Shown here: positions 18,072 through 26,157 of the stretch, piece by piece
How the letters are laid out: each line of letters starts with the position of its first letter
Numbering within the stretch: position 1 is the stretch's first letter
Assembly: GCA_017993835.1 (NCBI GenBank)
Contig: JAGOLX010000001.1
Coordinates: forward strand, 176,372-240,371
DNA length: 64,000 bases
Direction: 5' to 3'
Source of the DNA: Phycisphaerae bacterium
GTDB taxonomy: Bacteria; Planctomycetota; Phycisphaerae; Sedimentisphaerales; Anaerobacaceae
Made by a program: the position numbers and the translations under genes
The notes under the pieces: model-generated
The model's input: the letters and a program-made list of their open reading frames with translations, nothing else
The model's database searches: none
Told to the model about the DNA's origin: nothing

Positions 18072-18147
18072 AGTCGGAACAACGTCTGGTCGCTCTGTGG
18101 GAGGCCGCGAGAACGGACATGTGCCCGGCGGGGGCCGGCACTTTGGG

Positions 18148-18176
18148 TTGACGTTCAAGTGGCTTTGGGCTATCGT
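18148..18176 (+). promoter_or_regulatory. Promoter of the flavodiiron gene
   Basis: TTGACG (18148-18153), 17-base spacer and TATCGT (18171-18176), about 62 bases of leader. Confidence 0.65.
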
Positions 18177-18245
18177 ACCGATGCTTGTGGGGCGGCGAAT
18201 CTCGTTTACCGTCCGAAGGACAATAGGCACAGGGGAGGTAACTCG

Positions 18246-19445
18246 GTGCAGAACGGCATACCCATCGTCAACGATGTCTACTGGGTCGGCGTGAACGACC
18301 GACGGACCGCCTTGTTCGAGGGCATCTGGCCCATTCCGCTGGGCGTGTCGTACAACTCGTATCTGATCGTGGACGAGAAGACCGTCCTGATCGACACGGT
18401 CAAAGACCTGTCCGTCAACGGGTATATCAACAGGCTTAAGCATCTGCTCGGTCCCCATCGGCAGATCGATTACCTGGTCATCAACCACCTGGAGCCCGAC
18501 CACTCCGGCGCGCTGCCCCTCATCAAGCGGGTCTTCCCGAACGTTCAGATCGTGGGCAACAAAAAGACCGCGGAGTTCCTCGCCGGTCTCTACGGCGCCG
18601 GGGACATCCATCTGGTCCAGGATGGCGACGAACTGCCTCTGGGCCGGCGCAAGCTCAAGTTCTTCCTCACGCCCATGGTGCACTGGCCGGAGACGATGAT
18701 GACGTACGAGACCACCGATGGTATCCTCTTCGCAGGCGACGCCTTCGGCGGCTTCGGGGCGCTCGAAGGCGGGATCTTCGACGACGAGGTGGACCTCGAC
18801 TACTACGAGAACGAGATCCTGCGGTACTTCTCGAACATCGTCGGCAAATACTCGCCCATGGTGCAGAAGGCGATTGCCAAGCTGTCGGGCGTGGATATCA
18901 AGATCATCGCAGCGACGCACGGCCCGATCTGGCGGACGAACCCCGGCCACATCGTGAAGCTCTACGACCGCTGGAGCCGACACCAGACCGAGCCCGGCGT
19001 GGTCGTCGTGTTCGGCTCGATGTACGGCGCGACGGAGAAGATGGCCGAGGCGGTCGAGCGGGGCATCGCCGACGGCGGCGTCAAGACCATCCGAGTCCAC
19101 AATGTCTCGACGAGCCACGTTTCCTACGTGATCCGGGACGCCTGGCGATACCAAGGTCTGATCCTCGGCAGTTCGACCTACGACCTGGGTGTCTTTCCCC
19201 CGATGGAATGGCTGCTGCGTCTGCTCAGCGCCAAGAAGCTCAGCAATCGCTCCGTCGGCGTGTTCGGCAGCTACGGCTGGAGCGGCGGGGCGGTCAAGGC
19301 GATCAAGCAGTTCGTCGAGGACGGCAAGCTGGAACTGATCGAGCCCGTCGTGGAGGCCCGGTTCGCCGTGACGGGCGAGCAACTGGAGCAATGTCACGCC
19401 CTGGGTCGGGCCATGGCCGACCGGATTCGACGCGACCAAGGGTAA
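18246..19445 (+). CDS. Flavodiiron protein (FprA-type O2/NO reductase)
   Basis: 399 residues, the two-domain class A length. The metallo-beta-lactamase domain keeps all expected diiron ligands: His81, Glu83, Asp85 and His86 (NHLEPDHSG), His146 (MVHWPE), Asp165 (AGDAFGGF) and His225 (ATHGPIW). The C-terminal flavodoxin domain starts VVVFGSMYGATEKMAEAVE and has SYGWSGGAVKAIK near the FMN site. It reduces O2 to water or NO to N2O in the cytoplasm, protecting anaerobes. The GTG at 18246 is preceded by GGGGAGG, and an in-frame start upstream would add a non-family extension. No rubredoxin gene is adjacent. argH follows after 26 bases. Confidence 0.93.
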   Translation: MQNGIPIVNDVYWVGVNDRRTALFEGIWPIPLGVSYNSYLIVDEKTVLIDTVKDLSVNGYINRLKHLLGPHRQIDYLVINHLEPDHSGALPLIKRVFPNVQIVGNKKTAEFLAGLYGAGDIHLVQDGDELPLGRRKLKFFLTPMVHWPETMMTYETTDGILFAGDAFGGFGALEGGIFDDEVDLDYYENEILRYFSNIVGKYSPMVQKAIAKLSGVDIKIIAATHGPIWRTNPGHIVKLYDRWSRHQTEPGVVVVFGSMYGATEKMAEAVERGIADGGVKTIRVHNVSTSHVSYVIRDAWRYQGLILGSSTYDLGVFPPMEWLLRLLSAKKLSNRSVGVFGSYGWSGGAVKAIKQFVEDGKLELIEPVVEARFAVTGEQLEQCHALGRAMADRIRRDQG

Positions 19446-19471
19446 GACCGCAAATCGAGAGAGTACGATCC

Positions 19472-20902
19472 ATGAAAGACGTGCAGAGAAGCTGGGAGAA
19501 ACGCCTGAGTTCCAAGCCGGACGAACTGACCGTGGACTACGTCGAGTCCCTGTCGTACGACAAGCGCCTGTACAAGTACGACGTTATCGGCTCGATGGCC
19601 CACGCGGCCATGCTCGCGGCCCAGGGGTTCATCACGCAGGCGGAGTTCGAGGCCATCGGCAAGGGACTGGCGGGCATTCGCGACGATATCGAAGCGGGCC
19701 GGTTCGAGTTCGACAAGGCGGCCGAGGACATCCACATGGCCGTCGAGGGCGCGTTGATCCGACGGATCGGCGAGCCCGGCGAGAAGCTCCACACCGCGCG
19801 GAGCCGCAACGACCAGGTCGCCACCGATATCCGGCTCTGGATGCGGGACGAGACCGCGGTCCTGCAGGCCGCGATTGCCTATCTGCAAAAGGCCCTCGTT
19901 TCCCTGGCGGCCAAACACGTGACGGATCTGATGCCCGCCTACACGCACATGCAGCGGGCACAGCCCATCGTCATCGGCGCGTACCTGCTGAGCTTCGTAC
20001 AGCAGCTCGAACGCGACGTGGTCCGCCTGGGCAATTGTCGCGACCTGCTGAACGTCTCTCCGCTCGGGGCGGGCGCCATCGCGGGTTCGACGCTCGGGAT
20101 CGACCGAAAGGCCACCGCCGCAGAGTTGGGCTTCAAGGACATCTTGTGCAACAGCATCGACGCGGTGAGCGACCGCGACTTCTGCGCGGAGTTCATCTTC
20201 GACTGCGCGTTGATCGCGGCGCACCTGTCCCGCCTGGCGGAGGACTGGATCATCTTTTCATCGAGCGAATTCGGCTTCATCCGCATCGACGACGCCTTCT
20301 GCACGTCGTCGAGCATGATGCCGCAGAAGCGAAACCCCGACGTCCTGGAGCTGATGCGAGGCAAGACGGGCACGGTGTACGGGGCCTTGATGGCCATGTT
20401 GACGATCCTGAAGGGCCAGCCCTCCGGCTATAATCGCGACCTGCAGGAGGACAAGATCCACGTATTCGCGACGGCCGATTCGATGGCCAAGTCGCTGGAG
20501 ATCGCCGCCGCGGTGGTGAGCCACACGACATTCCGGACGAAGGAGATTGCCGCCGGGCTCGATGCGGGATTCCTCGACGCGACCGCCTTGGCCGAGTATC
20601 TCGTTCGCAAGGGGGTTCCCTTCCGCAAGGCGCACGGCGTCGTCGGCTCGCTCGTTGCCCGCTGCGAGAAGGAGGGCAAGTCGCTGGCGAAGCTGTCTGT
20701 GCAGGAGTTCCAGGAGCGATCCCCGGCCATCGGCGAGGATGTGTACGAGTATCTGGGCGCCGGGAACGTGGTGAAACGCTACGTCTCCGCGGGGGCCGCC
20801 GGACCGGAACAGGTCCGTCAGCAGCTCGCATTCTGGGAGAAGCACCTCGTGCGCGACGAAATCCGAAATCCGAAATTCGAAATTCAAAACAAGCACGAAT
20901 GA
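19472..20902 (+). CDS. argH: Argininosuccinate lyase, C-terminus extended by a repeat
   Basis: 476 residues (family about 460). Catalyses the last step of arginine synthesis, argininosuccinate to arginine plus fumarate, in the cytoplasm. Motifs: HTARSRNDQVATDIRLW, AYTHMQRAQPIVIG and the flexible signature loop SSSMMPQKRNPDVLELMRGK. The final residues EIRNPKFEIQNKHE and the stop codon are encoded by the left arm of a GAAATCC-type palindromic repeat at 20858, so the native C-terminus probably ended near HLVRD or has been replaced. The active site is unaffected. The ATG at 19472 matches the family start; it lies 26 bases after the flavodiiron gene and is probably co-transcribed. Confidence 0.93.
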   Translation: MKDVQRSWEKRLSSKPDELTVDYVESLSYDKRLYKYDVIGSMAHAAMLAAQGFITQAEFEAIGKGLAGIRDDIEAGRFEFDKAAEDIHMAVEGALIRRIGEPGEKLHTARSRNDQVATDIRLWMRDETAVLQAAIAYLQKALVSLAAKHVTDLMPAYTHMQRAQPIVIGAYLLSFVQQLERDVVRLGNCRDLLNVSPLGAGAIAGSTLGIDRKATAAELGFKDILCNSIDAVSDRDFCAEFIFDCALIAAHLSRLAEDWIIFSSSEFGFIRIDDAFCTSSSMMPQKRNPDVLELMRGKTGTVYGALMAMLTILKGQPSGYNRDLQEDKIHVFATADSMAKSLEIAAAVVSHTTFRTKEIAAGLDAGFLDATALAEYLVRKGVPFRKAHGVVGSLVARCEKEGKSLAKLSVQEFQERSPAIGEDVYEYLGAGNVVKRYVSAGAAGPEQVRQQLAFWEKHLVRDEIRNPKFEIQNKHE

Positions 20903-21030
20903 CCAGAATTCGAAATTCGAAACGGCGTCATCGGCTGGGCGACAGCGTTTCAGTCATTGGAATTCTGGTGCTCTGGATGTATTTCGGATTTGCGTTCCCG
21001 CCTTTGCGGGGCCGTGCTCCGAATTTCGAC
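20858..21030. repeat. Palindromic GAAATCC-type repeat, copy B
   Basis: Starts GAAATCCGAAATCCGAAAT inside the end of argH and ends TCCGAATTTCG shortly before thiL. The inner arms GACCAGAATTCGAAATT and GTCATTGGAATTCTGG are partly inverted. It is more diverged than copy A. Confidence 0.75.
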
Positions 21031-21059
21031 TTTTTTGATATCTGGCACAACTCGTGACA

Positions 21060-21977
21060 ATGAGAGAAGACGACATCACCGGCTGGTTCCGGCAGCAGCG
21101 AGAGCTCTCGCCTGCCGAGGTCCCCATCGGGATCGGCGACGACATGGCGCAGATCGCCTTGAGCGGCGGCAGCTCGGTGCTCATCACGACCGACATGCTG
21201 CTCGATGGGACGCACTTCGATGCTGCGACCGCCGGGCTGAAGCGGGTGGGCTATAAGTCCATGGCGGCCAGTCTGAGCGATTGCGCCGCGATGGCGACGA
21301 TCCCGCTGGCGGCGGTGGTCGCGGTCGGTTTGCCTCGCGGATTCAGCGGGCGGGAGTTGAAAGAGCTGCACTCGGGCATCGTATTCGCGGCCGATAAGTA
21401 CCGCTGTCCCCTGGTCGGCGGGGACATCACCTCCTGGCAGGGGGCCGGGCGCTTGGTCGTGTGCGTATCGATGCTGAGCAAGCCGGGCGACAAGCCGCCG
21501 GTCCGGCGCAACGGCGCCAAGGTCGGCGACGTGATCTGTGTGACCGGCACACTGGGTGGCTCCGGTCTGCGGAAGCACCTCGACTTCGAGCCGCGGGTCG
21601 AAGAAGCCCTGGCGATGGTCCGAATCGCGGATCTGCACGCGATGATGGACCTCAGCGATGGGCTGAGCACGGACCTGAATCGCATCTGCACCCAGAGCGT
21701 CGTCGGCGCCTGCGTCGAGGCCTCATCCCTGCCGATTTCGGACGACGCCAAGGCACAGGCGGACCCGCTGAGCGCCGCCTTGAACGAGGGCGAGGATTTC
21801 GAACTGCTGTTCACGCTGGCCCCCGATCAGTGGGCCAGGCTTCGCTCGCTGTGGCGCAGTCCCGTGCCCCTCACGGAGATCGGACGCACCACCGACACGG
21901 GACGCATGGAGATCCGAAGGCCTGATGGCGCGGTCGTCGATCTTGAGCCCGGCGGGTACGAACATCTGACGAGTTGA
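21060..21977 (+). CDS. thiL: Thiamine-monophosphate kinase
   Basis: 305 residues, the usual ThiL length (PurM-like fold). It phosphorylates thiamine monophosphate to the active diphosphate. Motifs: VPIGIGDDMAQI and LITTDMLLDGTHFD, which hold Mg-binding aspartates, GYKSMAASLSDCAAMA, CPLVGGDITSW, VTGTLGGSG and MMDLSDGLSTDLNRI. ATG at 21060; a GTG six bases earlier is also in frame. The repeat at 20858-21030 ends just upstream, and no clear ribosome site is seen. It shares the strand with argH and the lyase gene, 28 bases before the latter. Confidence 0.9.
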   Translation: MREDDITGWFRQQRELSPAEVPIGIGDDMAQIALSGGSSVLITTDMLLDGTHFDAATAGLKRVGYKSMAASLSDCAAMATIPLAAVVAVGLPRGFSGRELKELHSGIVFAADKYRCPLVGGDITSWQGAGRLVVCVSMLSKPGDKPPVRRNGAKVGDVICVTGTLGGSGLRKHLDFEPRVEEALAMVRIADLHAMMDLSDGLSTDLNRICTQSVVGACVEASSLPISDDAKAQADPLSAALNEGEDFELLFTLAPDQWARLRSLWRSPVPLTEIGRTTDTGRMEIRRPDGAVVDLEPGGYEHLTS

Positions 21978-22005
21978 TGTCCCTGAGTGTTCTGAGGAGA
22001 CCACG

Positions 22006-23664
22006 ATGACGAAGGCACACAGAACAACGGCAATCGCACTGGTCTTGCTGGCCCAGGTCCCCGCGGTTCACGGCTTGGAGAAGCTGGATCGGGGGTTCAT
22101 CGCGCTTCCGATGGCGGATGGCTCGACGTTCTTCAGTTGGCGTCTGTTGAGGGAGGACCCGCCGGATATTGCCTTTGGGATTGTGGATCATACCTCGCGA
22201 AAGGCCCTCAACGGGCAGGGGAGCGGGCAAACGCATTTCGTCCATCGCAAACCCGTCGATGGCGACTCGGCGTATGATCTGGTCCGCTTCGAGAATGGTC
22301 GTCCTTCTGGCGAGCCTTTGGCGGCCACGCGAGTGTGCGCGAAGCCGTATTTGAGCATCCCGCTCGGAGGCGACTATGATTTCCAGAAGGTCGGCGTCGG
22401 CGACCTGGACGGCGACGGCTCGCTCGAATTCGTCATCAAGCAGCCGGACTTCAACACCGATCCATACCAGAAGCCGGGGTACTGGAAGCCGAGCACGACG
22501 ACGTACAAGATCGAAGCCTACCGTCTCGACGGCGCCCTGATGTGGCGTCACGACATGGGTTGGTCCATCGAGGCGGGCATCTGGTACTCGCCGTGGGTGG
22601 TCTACGACGTCGATGGCGACGGGCGGGCGGAAGTCTACTGCAAGGCAGGCGAAGGCGATCCACGCGACGAGAAAGGCTTGGTCCAGACGGGTCCCGAGTA
22701 TCTCGTCAAGCTCGACGGGCGGACGGGAGAAGTGGTTGCCAGGACCGACTGGCTCAGCCGCGAGGGCTATCCCGACTACAATTACTACTGCCGCAATTTC
22801 CTCACGATCGCCTATCTGGACGGCAAGACGCCGTCGCTCATCATGCAGCGGGGGACGTACAATGTGATCAAGGTGCAGGCGATGGACAAGGACCTCGGCC
22901 GCATCTGGTACTGGGAAGCCGCCCAGGAGAAGGCCAGGTACGCCGGCCAGGGCTCCCACGGCCTGATTGCCGCCGACGTGGATCGCGACGGGCGCGACGA
23001 GCTGGTGCTGGGGGCTGCGGTGCTGGACGACACAGGCAAGGGGCTCTGGAGTCTGGAGATGGGACACCCGGATATCTGCCATGTGGGCGACGTCGATCCC
23101 GCCAATCCCGGACTCGAGGTCTTCTATGGGTTCGAGAGCAAGCAGAAGACCGACGGCATCTGTGTCGTCGACGCCGCCACCGGCCGCAAGCTCTGGACGC
23201 ACAAGGAGCCGACGTTCCACCTGCACAATCAAGGCATGGCCGCCGACGTTCTCGCAGAGCACGCGGGCATGGAGGTCCTCGCAGGCGAACGGGACTACAA
23301 AAAGCGATGGCTCTACAGCGCCTCCGGCGAGCTGATCGAATTCAAGGAGGATCTGCCGCTGAGCCCGAGGCCGCTCTGGTGGGACGGCGATCCCCAGAAG
23401 GAGGTGATCTTCGGGAAAGCGGTCCAGGACTGGAATGGTCCGGCTATCCAGCCGATCGAAGGCCGCGTCATCGCGGTGATGGACTGCCTGGGCGACCATC
23501 GCGAGGAGGTCATCGCCTGCGTCAAAGGCGAGTTGCGGATCTACTCTACGACGATCCCCGCTCCAGACCGGCGAGTCTGTCTTTTGCAGGATCATCTATA
23601 CCGCATGGGGGTCGTAGCACAGACGATGGGCTACTACTATCCTGCCCAACTCGGAATTGAGTAG
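22006..23664 (+). CDS. Secreted rhamnogalacturonan lyase-like protein (PL11 family)
   Basis: 552 residues, slightly short for PL11 (about 600). An N-terminal signal peptide (TTAIALVLLAQVPAVHG) indicates export. The fold is an eight-bladed propeller with calcium-binding DxDxDG loops: VGDLDGDGSLEFVIKQPD, YDVDGDGRAEVYCKAGEGD and AADVDRDGRDELVLGA. LEKLDRGFIAL at the N-terminus and GPEYLVKLDGRTGEVV, LIMQRGTYNVIKVQA are PL11-like. Family members cleave the rhamnogalacturonan-I backbone of pectin by beta-elimination; specificity here is inferred. The ATG at 22006 follows TGAGGAGACC. The tsaE start follows its stop directly. Confidence 0.8.
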   Translation: MTKAHRTTAIALVLLAQVPAVHGLEKLDRGFIALPMADGSTFFSWRLLREDPPDIAFGIVDHTSRKALNGQGSGQTHFVHRKPVDGDSAYDLVRFENGRPSGEPLAATRVCAKPYLSIPLGGDYDFQKVGVGDLDGDGSLEFVIKQPDFNTDPYQKPGYWKPSTTTYKIEAYRLDGALMWRHDMGWSIEAGIWYSPWVVYDVDGDGRAEVYCKAGEGDPRDEKGLVQTGPEYLVKLDGRTGEVVARTDWLSREGYPDYNYYCRNFLTIAYLDGKTPSLIMQRGTYNVIKVQAMDKDLGRIWYWEAAQEKARYAGQGSHGLIAADVDRDGRDELVLGAAVLDDTGKGLWSLEMGHPDICHVGDVDPANPGLEVFYGFESKQKTDGICVVDAATGRKLWTHKEPTFHLHNQGMAADVLAEHAGMEVLAGERDYKKRWLYSASGELIEFKEDLPLSPRPLWWDGDPQKEVIFGKAVQDWNGPAIQPIEGRVIAVMDCLGDHREEVIACVKGELRIYSTTIPAPDRRVCLLQDHLYRMGVVAQTMGYYYPAQLGIE

Positions 23665-24129
23665 ATGGAAACGACGATCACATCGCATTCGGTCGAAGAG
23701 ACGATGGAATTGGGCCGGCGGATCGGCAGCCAACTTCGGGGCGGGGAGGTCTTCGCGATTTGCGGACCCTTGGGCAGTGGCAAGACGCACCTCATCAAGG
23801 GCATCGCGACGGGAGCGGGAGCGAGAGACCGCGAAAACGTCACAAGCCCTACGTTCGTCATCGTCAACCAGTATCGCGGCCGACTCGACCTCTATCATAT
23901 AGATGCCTACCGGATCGAGTCGATCGCGGAGTTCGAGATGCTGGGCTTCGACGATTTCTGCTATCCGCAGTCGGTCGTTCTGATCGAATGGGCAGATAAG
24001 ATCGAGTCTGCGATTCGCGGGATCGACTGTATTCACATCAACCTGGCGCACGCCTCTGTGCGGACGCGGTCCATCCATCTGGCCAATCTCCCGCCATATC
24101 TTGACAGGCCGGAGATGGAGAGGCTGTAG
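23665..24129 (+). CDS. tsaE: tRNA threonylcarbamoyladenosine biosynthesis ATPase TsaE
   Basis: 154 residues, the typical TsaE length. Walker A GPLGSGKTHLIKGIA (about residues 34-48) is followed by VTSPTFVIVNQYRG, LYHIDAYRI and the late VVLIEWADKI motif. TsaE works with TsaB and TsaD to form the t6A modification of tRNAs reading ANN codons; neither partner is in the window. The ATG immediately follows the lyase stop TAG with no gap, so translation may be coupled despite unrelated roles. Confidence 0.92.
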   Translation: METTITSHSVEETMELGRRIGSQLRGGEVFAICGPLGSGKTHLIKGIATGAGARDRENVTSPTFVIVNQYRGRLDLYHIDAYRIESIAEFEMLGFDDFCYPQSVVLIEWADKIESAIRGIDCIHINLAHASVRTRSIHLANLPPYLDRPEMERL

Positions 24130-24133
24130 TCCT

Positions 24134-24188
24134 GTTCGGAGTGCCGCGTTTACGCGGTTTTAACCCGCCTGAAGGCGGAACTCCAAAC
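24134..24188. repeat. Palindromic GTTCGGAGTG repeat
   Basis: Imperfect outer arms GTTCGGAGTGCCGC / GCGGAACTCCAAAC enclose two small hairpins, CCGCG-TTTA-CGCGG and CGCCT-GA-AGGCG. Same architecture as the repeat at 15384. It may also act as terminator of the thiL-tsaE transcript. Confidence 0.65.
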
Positions 24189-24231
24189 GGCCTGTGGCCT
24201 CAATAATCTTCTTTTTGTTGCCTCCTTCATT

Positions 24232-24259
24232 TTGCATCCCCTGGTGCGTTTCTTATCTT
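24232..24259 (+). promoter_or_regulatory. Candidate promoter of the pseudopilin locus
   Basis: TTGCAT (24232-24237), a 16-base spacer and TATCTT (24254-24259), far upstream of the first pseudopilin start. Confidence 0.4.
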
Positions 24260-24537
24260 TTGCTTGGACTGAGTGGGGGCCGCAGATAACGCGGCTCGGA
24301 CTATCCGAGCCTGCACCTTTAGGCCCTCGAATGCGTCAACCAAACTGTATTCATGGAAGTAGGGTGTGAGTGTGAGGAACTGGGTTTGTTTCATTTCGGG
24401 AGGTCGGCAACTCAAATAGAGCAAGTCAGTCAAGTGGCCTGTCGATTCGGTCGATAGGATCAACAGTGGTAAACAGCAGTACTTCTTTACCAAACGTGGC
24501 AACAACGATTTTCTACTACACCGAGGAGGAACGACAC

Positions 24538-24996
24538 ATGCAAGCGAAACGCGGATTTACACTGGTTGAAATTCTGATCGTCGTGGTCATTCTGGGCATT
24601 TTGGCCGCGATCGTCATCCCGCAGTTCACGCAGGCCAGCACCGAGGCCAAGACGAACAGCCTGTGCAGCGACCTGCAGACCCTGCGGTCGCAGATCGAGC
24701 TGTACAAAGTGCAGCACAACGACGAGGTGCCCGCCGCGGCCGATTTCAACACGGTCATGATCTACTGCACCGACATCGACGGCAACATCAACGGCGGCGG
24801 CACGAAGGTCCGTGATGCGACCTACGAGTTCGGTCCGTATCTGGAGCGGGTTCCTGAGAATCCGTTCAGCAATGACAACTCGGTCGGCGCCGTGGCGAAC
24901 CAGGCAGCGGCCGGCAGCGGCACCAACGGCTGGGACTACGTCGAAGCCACGGGCGAGATCTACGCCGGTGACTCGACCGAGCACGCCGCGTACTAA
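24538..24996 (+). CDS. Major pseudopilin, GspG-like
   Basis: 152 residues. The prepilin peptidase site is KRG|FTLVE with Glu at position +5, followed by the hydrophobic helix ILIVVVILGILAAIVIPQF, and a short leader of six residues. The C-terminal half is compact and polar (GPYLERVPENPFSN, GWDYVEATGEIYAGD), matching GspG, whose C-terminal loop binds calcium. It should polymerise into the periplasmic pseudopilus. The ATG at 24538 is preceded by GAGGAGGA and is unambiguous. It heads a run of six prepilin-like genes; no prepilin peptidase is in the window. Confidence 0.88.
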   Translation: MQAKRGFTLVEILIVVVILGILAAIVIPQFTQASTEAKTNSLCSDLQTLRSQIELYKVQHNDEVPAAADFNTVMIYCTDIDGNINGGGTKVRDATYEFGPYLERVPENPFSNDNSVGAVANQAAAGSGTNGWDYVEATGEIYAGDSTEHAAY

Positions 24997-25118
24997 TCTC
25001 CTGGCCTGACGGCCTTCGGAGGATGCTCATCAAGGCTGACCGTGCGGGAGCCAAGCTCAAGCCGGTCAGCCTTTCTTCTACCATCAAACGAGTCGATCGA
25101 GGAACAGGGGAGGAGAAC

Positions 25119-25640
25119 ATGAAAGGGTCAGCGATGAGACGGGCAAGAGGCTTCACCCTGGTGGAGATTCTGATCGTAGTGGTCTTGCTTGGCGTCCTGG
25201 CCGCAATCGTCATTCCTGCCATCGGCAACGGTGCGACATCGGCGAGGGAGACGACGTTAGCCATGGACTTGAATCTGCTCCGCAGGTTCATTCCCGTTTA
25301 TACGAGCCAGCATCTGGAGGTGGCGCCGGGGTATCCGAATGGGAACCCATCGGCTGCTCCTACGCAAGACGCCTTCATCGATCAGGCCACATTATCCAGC
25401 AACCAGGAAGGACAGACCGCGGCGCGGGGCACGGCGGGGTATCCCCTGGGACCGTACCTGTCCAACATTCCGGCGAATCCATTCAACAAGCTGGCCACCG
25501 TCAACGTCCTTGCGGACGCGGCGGAATTTCCTGCCGTAGCGGATGATGGATTCGGCTGGATCTACAAGCCCGCTACGGGCGAGATCCGACCGGGCAACTC
25601 CGGTACGGATACCAGCGGAACAGCGTACTATGCGTACTGA
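25119..25640 (+). CDS. Second GspG-like pseudopilin
   Basis: 173 residues. Prepilin leader MKGSAMRRARG, then FTLVEILIVVVLLGVLAAIVIPAI. The C-terminal plan parallels the first pseudopilin (GPYLSNIPANPFN, GFGWIYKPATGEIRPG), so the two are diverged tandem paralogues. The ATG at 25119 has GGGGAGGAG just upstream. The 122-base gap from the first gene lets the two be expressed at different levels. Either could be the main fibre subunit; stronger divergence and a longer loop near residues 70-100 suggest this one is specialised. Confidence 0.85.
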   Translation: MKGSAMRRARGFTLVEILIVVVLLGVLAAIVIPAIGNGATSARETTLAMDLNLLRRFIPVYTSQHLEVAPGYPNGNPSAAPTQDAFIDQATLSSNQEGQTAARGTAGYPLGPYLSNIPANPFNKLATVNVLADAAEFPAVADDGFGWIYKPATGEIRPGNSGTDTSGTAYYAY

Positions 25641-25658
25641 CCGCCAATGGCTGCCAAG

Positions 25659-25734
25659 GTCATTGCGAGCGCAGCGAAGCAATCTCCTATCCCGTGGATT
25701 GAGATTGCTTCGTCGTTGCGCTCCTCGCCATGAA
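25659..25734. repeat. Palindromic CATTGCGAG...CTCGCCATG repeat
   Basis: Left arm CATTGCGAGCGCAGCGAAGC followed by AATCTC, and right arm GAGATTGCTTCG followed by TCGTTGCGCTCCTCG. This is a widespread palindromic unit of environmental bacteria. It ends seven bases before a pseudopilin start codon. Partial relatives are seen near 51706 and 57316. Confidence 0.85.
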
Positions 25735-25740
25735 ACGGCG

Positions 25741-26157
25741 ATGACGAGGCCTGGCTTCACGCTGCCGGAGGCGACGATGGCCCTGGTGATCCTGGGGATG
25801 GCAGCCGCCGGTGTGTTGCTGCCCTTCTCGAGCGGGGCCGCCGTCCAGACGGAAGGCATGCGTCGGACCTTGGCGGCCAAGCTCGCCAACGATCTGATGG
25901 AGCAGATCATCGCGACGACGGCGCCCGCCTACGTCTACAGCACCTGGAACGGCCATTCCGAGGCCGAGGGCTTTGTGACGGACGCCGACGGCGCTGTGTT
26001 TGCGGACCCGATGTACTCGGGATTCAGCCGGAGCGTGGTCTGTTCGACCATGGGGCTTGCGATCACCAGCAACCAGGTCAAGTTCGTCCTGATCAAAGTG
26101 ACGGTCGCCTGGCAGAACCGGGAAATCGTCACCCTCAGCAGTTGGGTCAACCTATGA
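25741..26157 (+). CDS. Minor pseudopilin, GspI/PilV-like
   Basis: 138 residues. Very short leader, MTRPG|FTLPEATMALVILGMAAAGVLLPF, keeping Glu at +5 of the mature protein. GspI-type proteins form the pseudopilus tip with GspJ and GspK. The ATG at 25741 lies just behind a palindromic repeat, and the preceding GAAACGGCG is not a ribosome site, so translation efficiency may have been altered by the insertion. Its stop overlaps the next start (ATGA). Assigned by order (I before J and K) and size. Confidence 0.8.
   Translation: MTRPGFTLPEATMALVILGMAAAGVLLPFSSGAAVQTEGMRRTLAAKLANDLMEQIIATTAPAYVYSTWNGHSEAEGFVTDADGAVFADPMYSGFSRSVVCSTMGLAITSNQVKFVLIKVTVAWQNREIVTLSSWVNL

Larger units (their letters stand above)
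17775..18245. other. Gene-free divergent region with promoters and a repeat
   Basis: 471 bases between nagA (leftward) and the flavodiiron gene (rightward). It contains the nagA promoter, a palindromic CATTCCC-type repeat and the flavodiiron promoter. I see no convincing gene. Confidence 0.7.
24130..24537. other. Long leader / intergenic region before the pseudopilin locus
   Basis: 408 bases without a convincing gene. It contains a palindromic repeat (24134-24188), a candidate promoter (24232-24259), a perfect 8-bp hairpin GGCTCGGA-CTA-TCCGAGCC at 24293-24311, and an unusually AT-rich tract up to the ribosome site GAGGAGGA. If the promoter is right the pilin mRNA has a leader of about 270 bases. 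I do not recognise a known riboswitch in it. Confidence 0.5.

Noticed and set aside
17775..19439. Open minus-strand frame extending the nagA gene to 939 codons
   Set aside because: It lies antisense to the complete flavodiiron gene. The NagA homology begins at the ATG at 17774, and the extension has no recognisable domain; it is an effect of high GC content.
24227..24505. A 92-codon minus-strand frame upstream of the pseudopilins
   Set aside because: No ribosome site, no recognisable motif, and it overlaps the probable leader of the pilin transcript.
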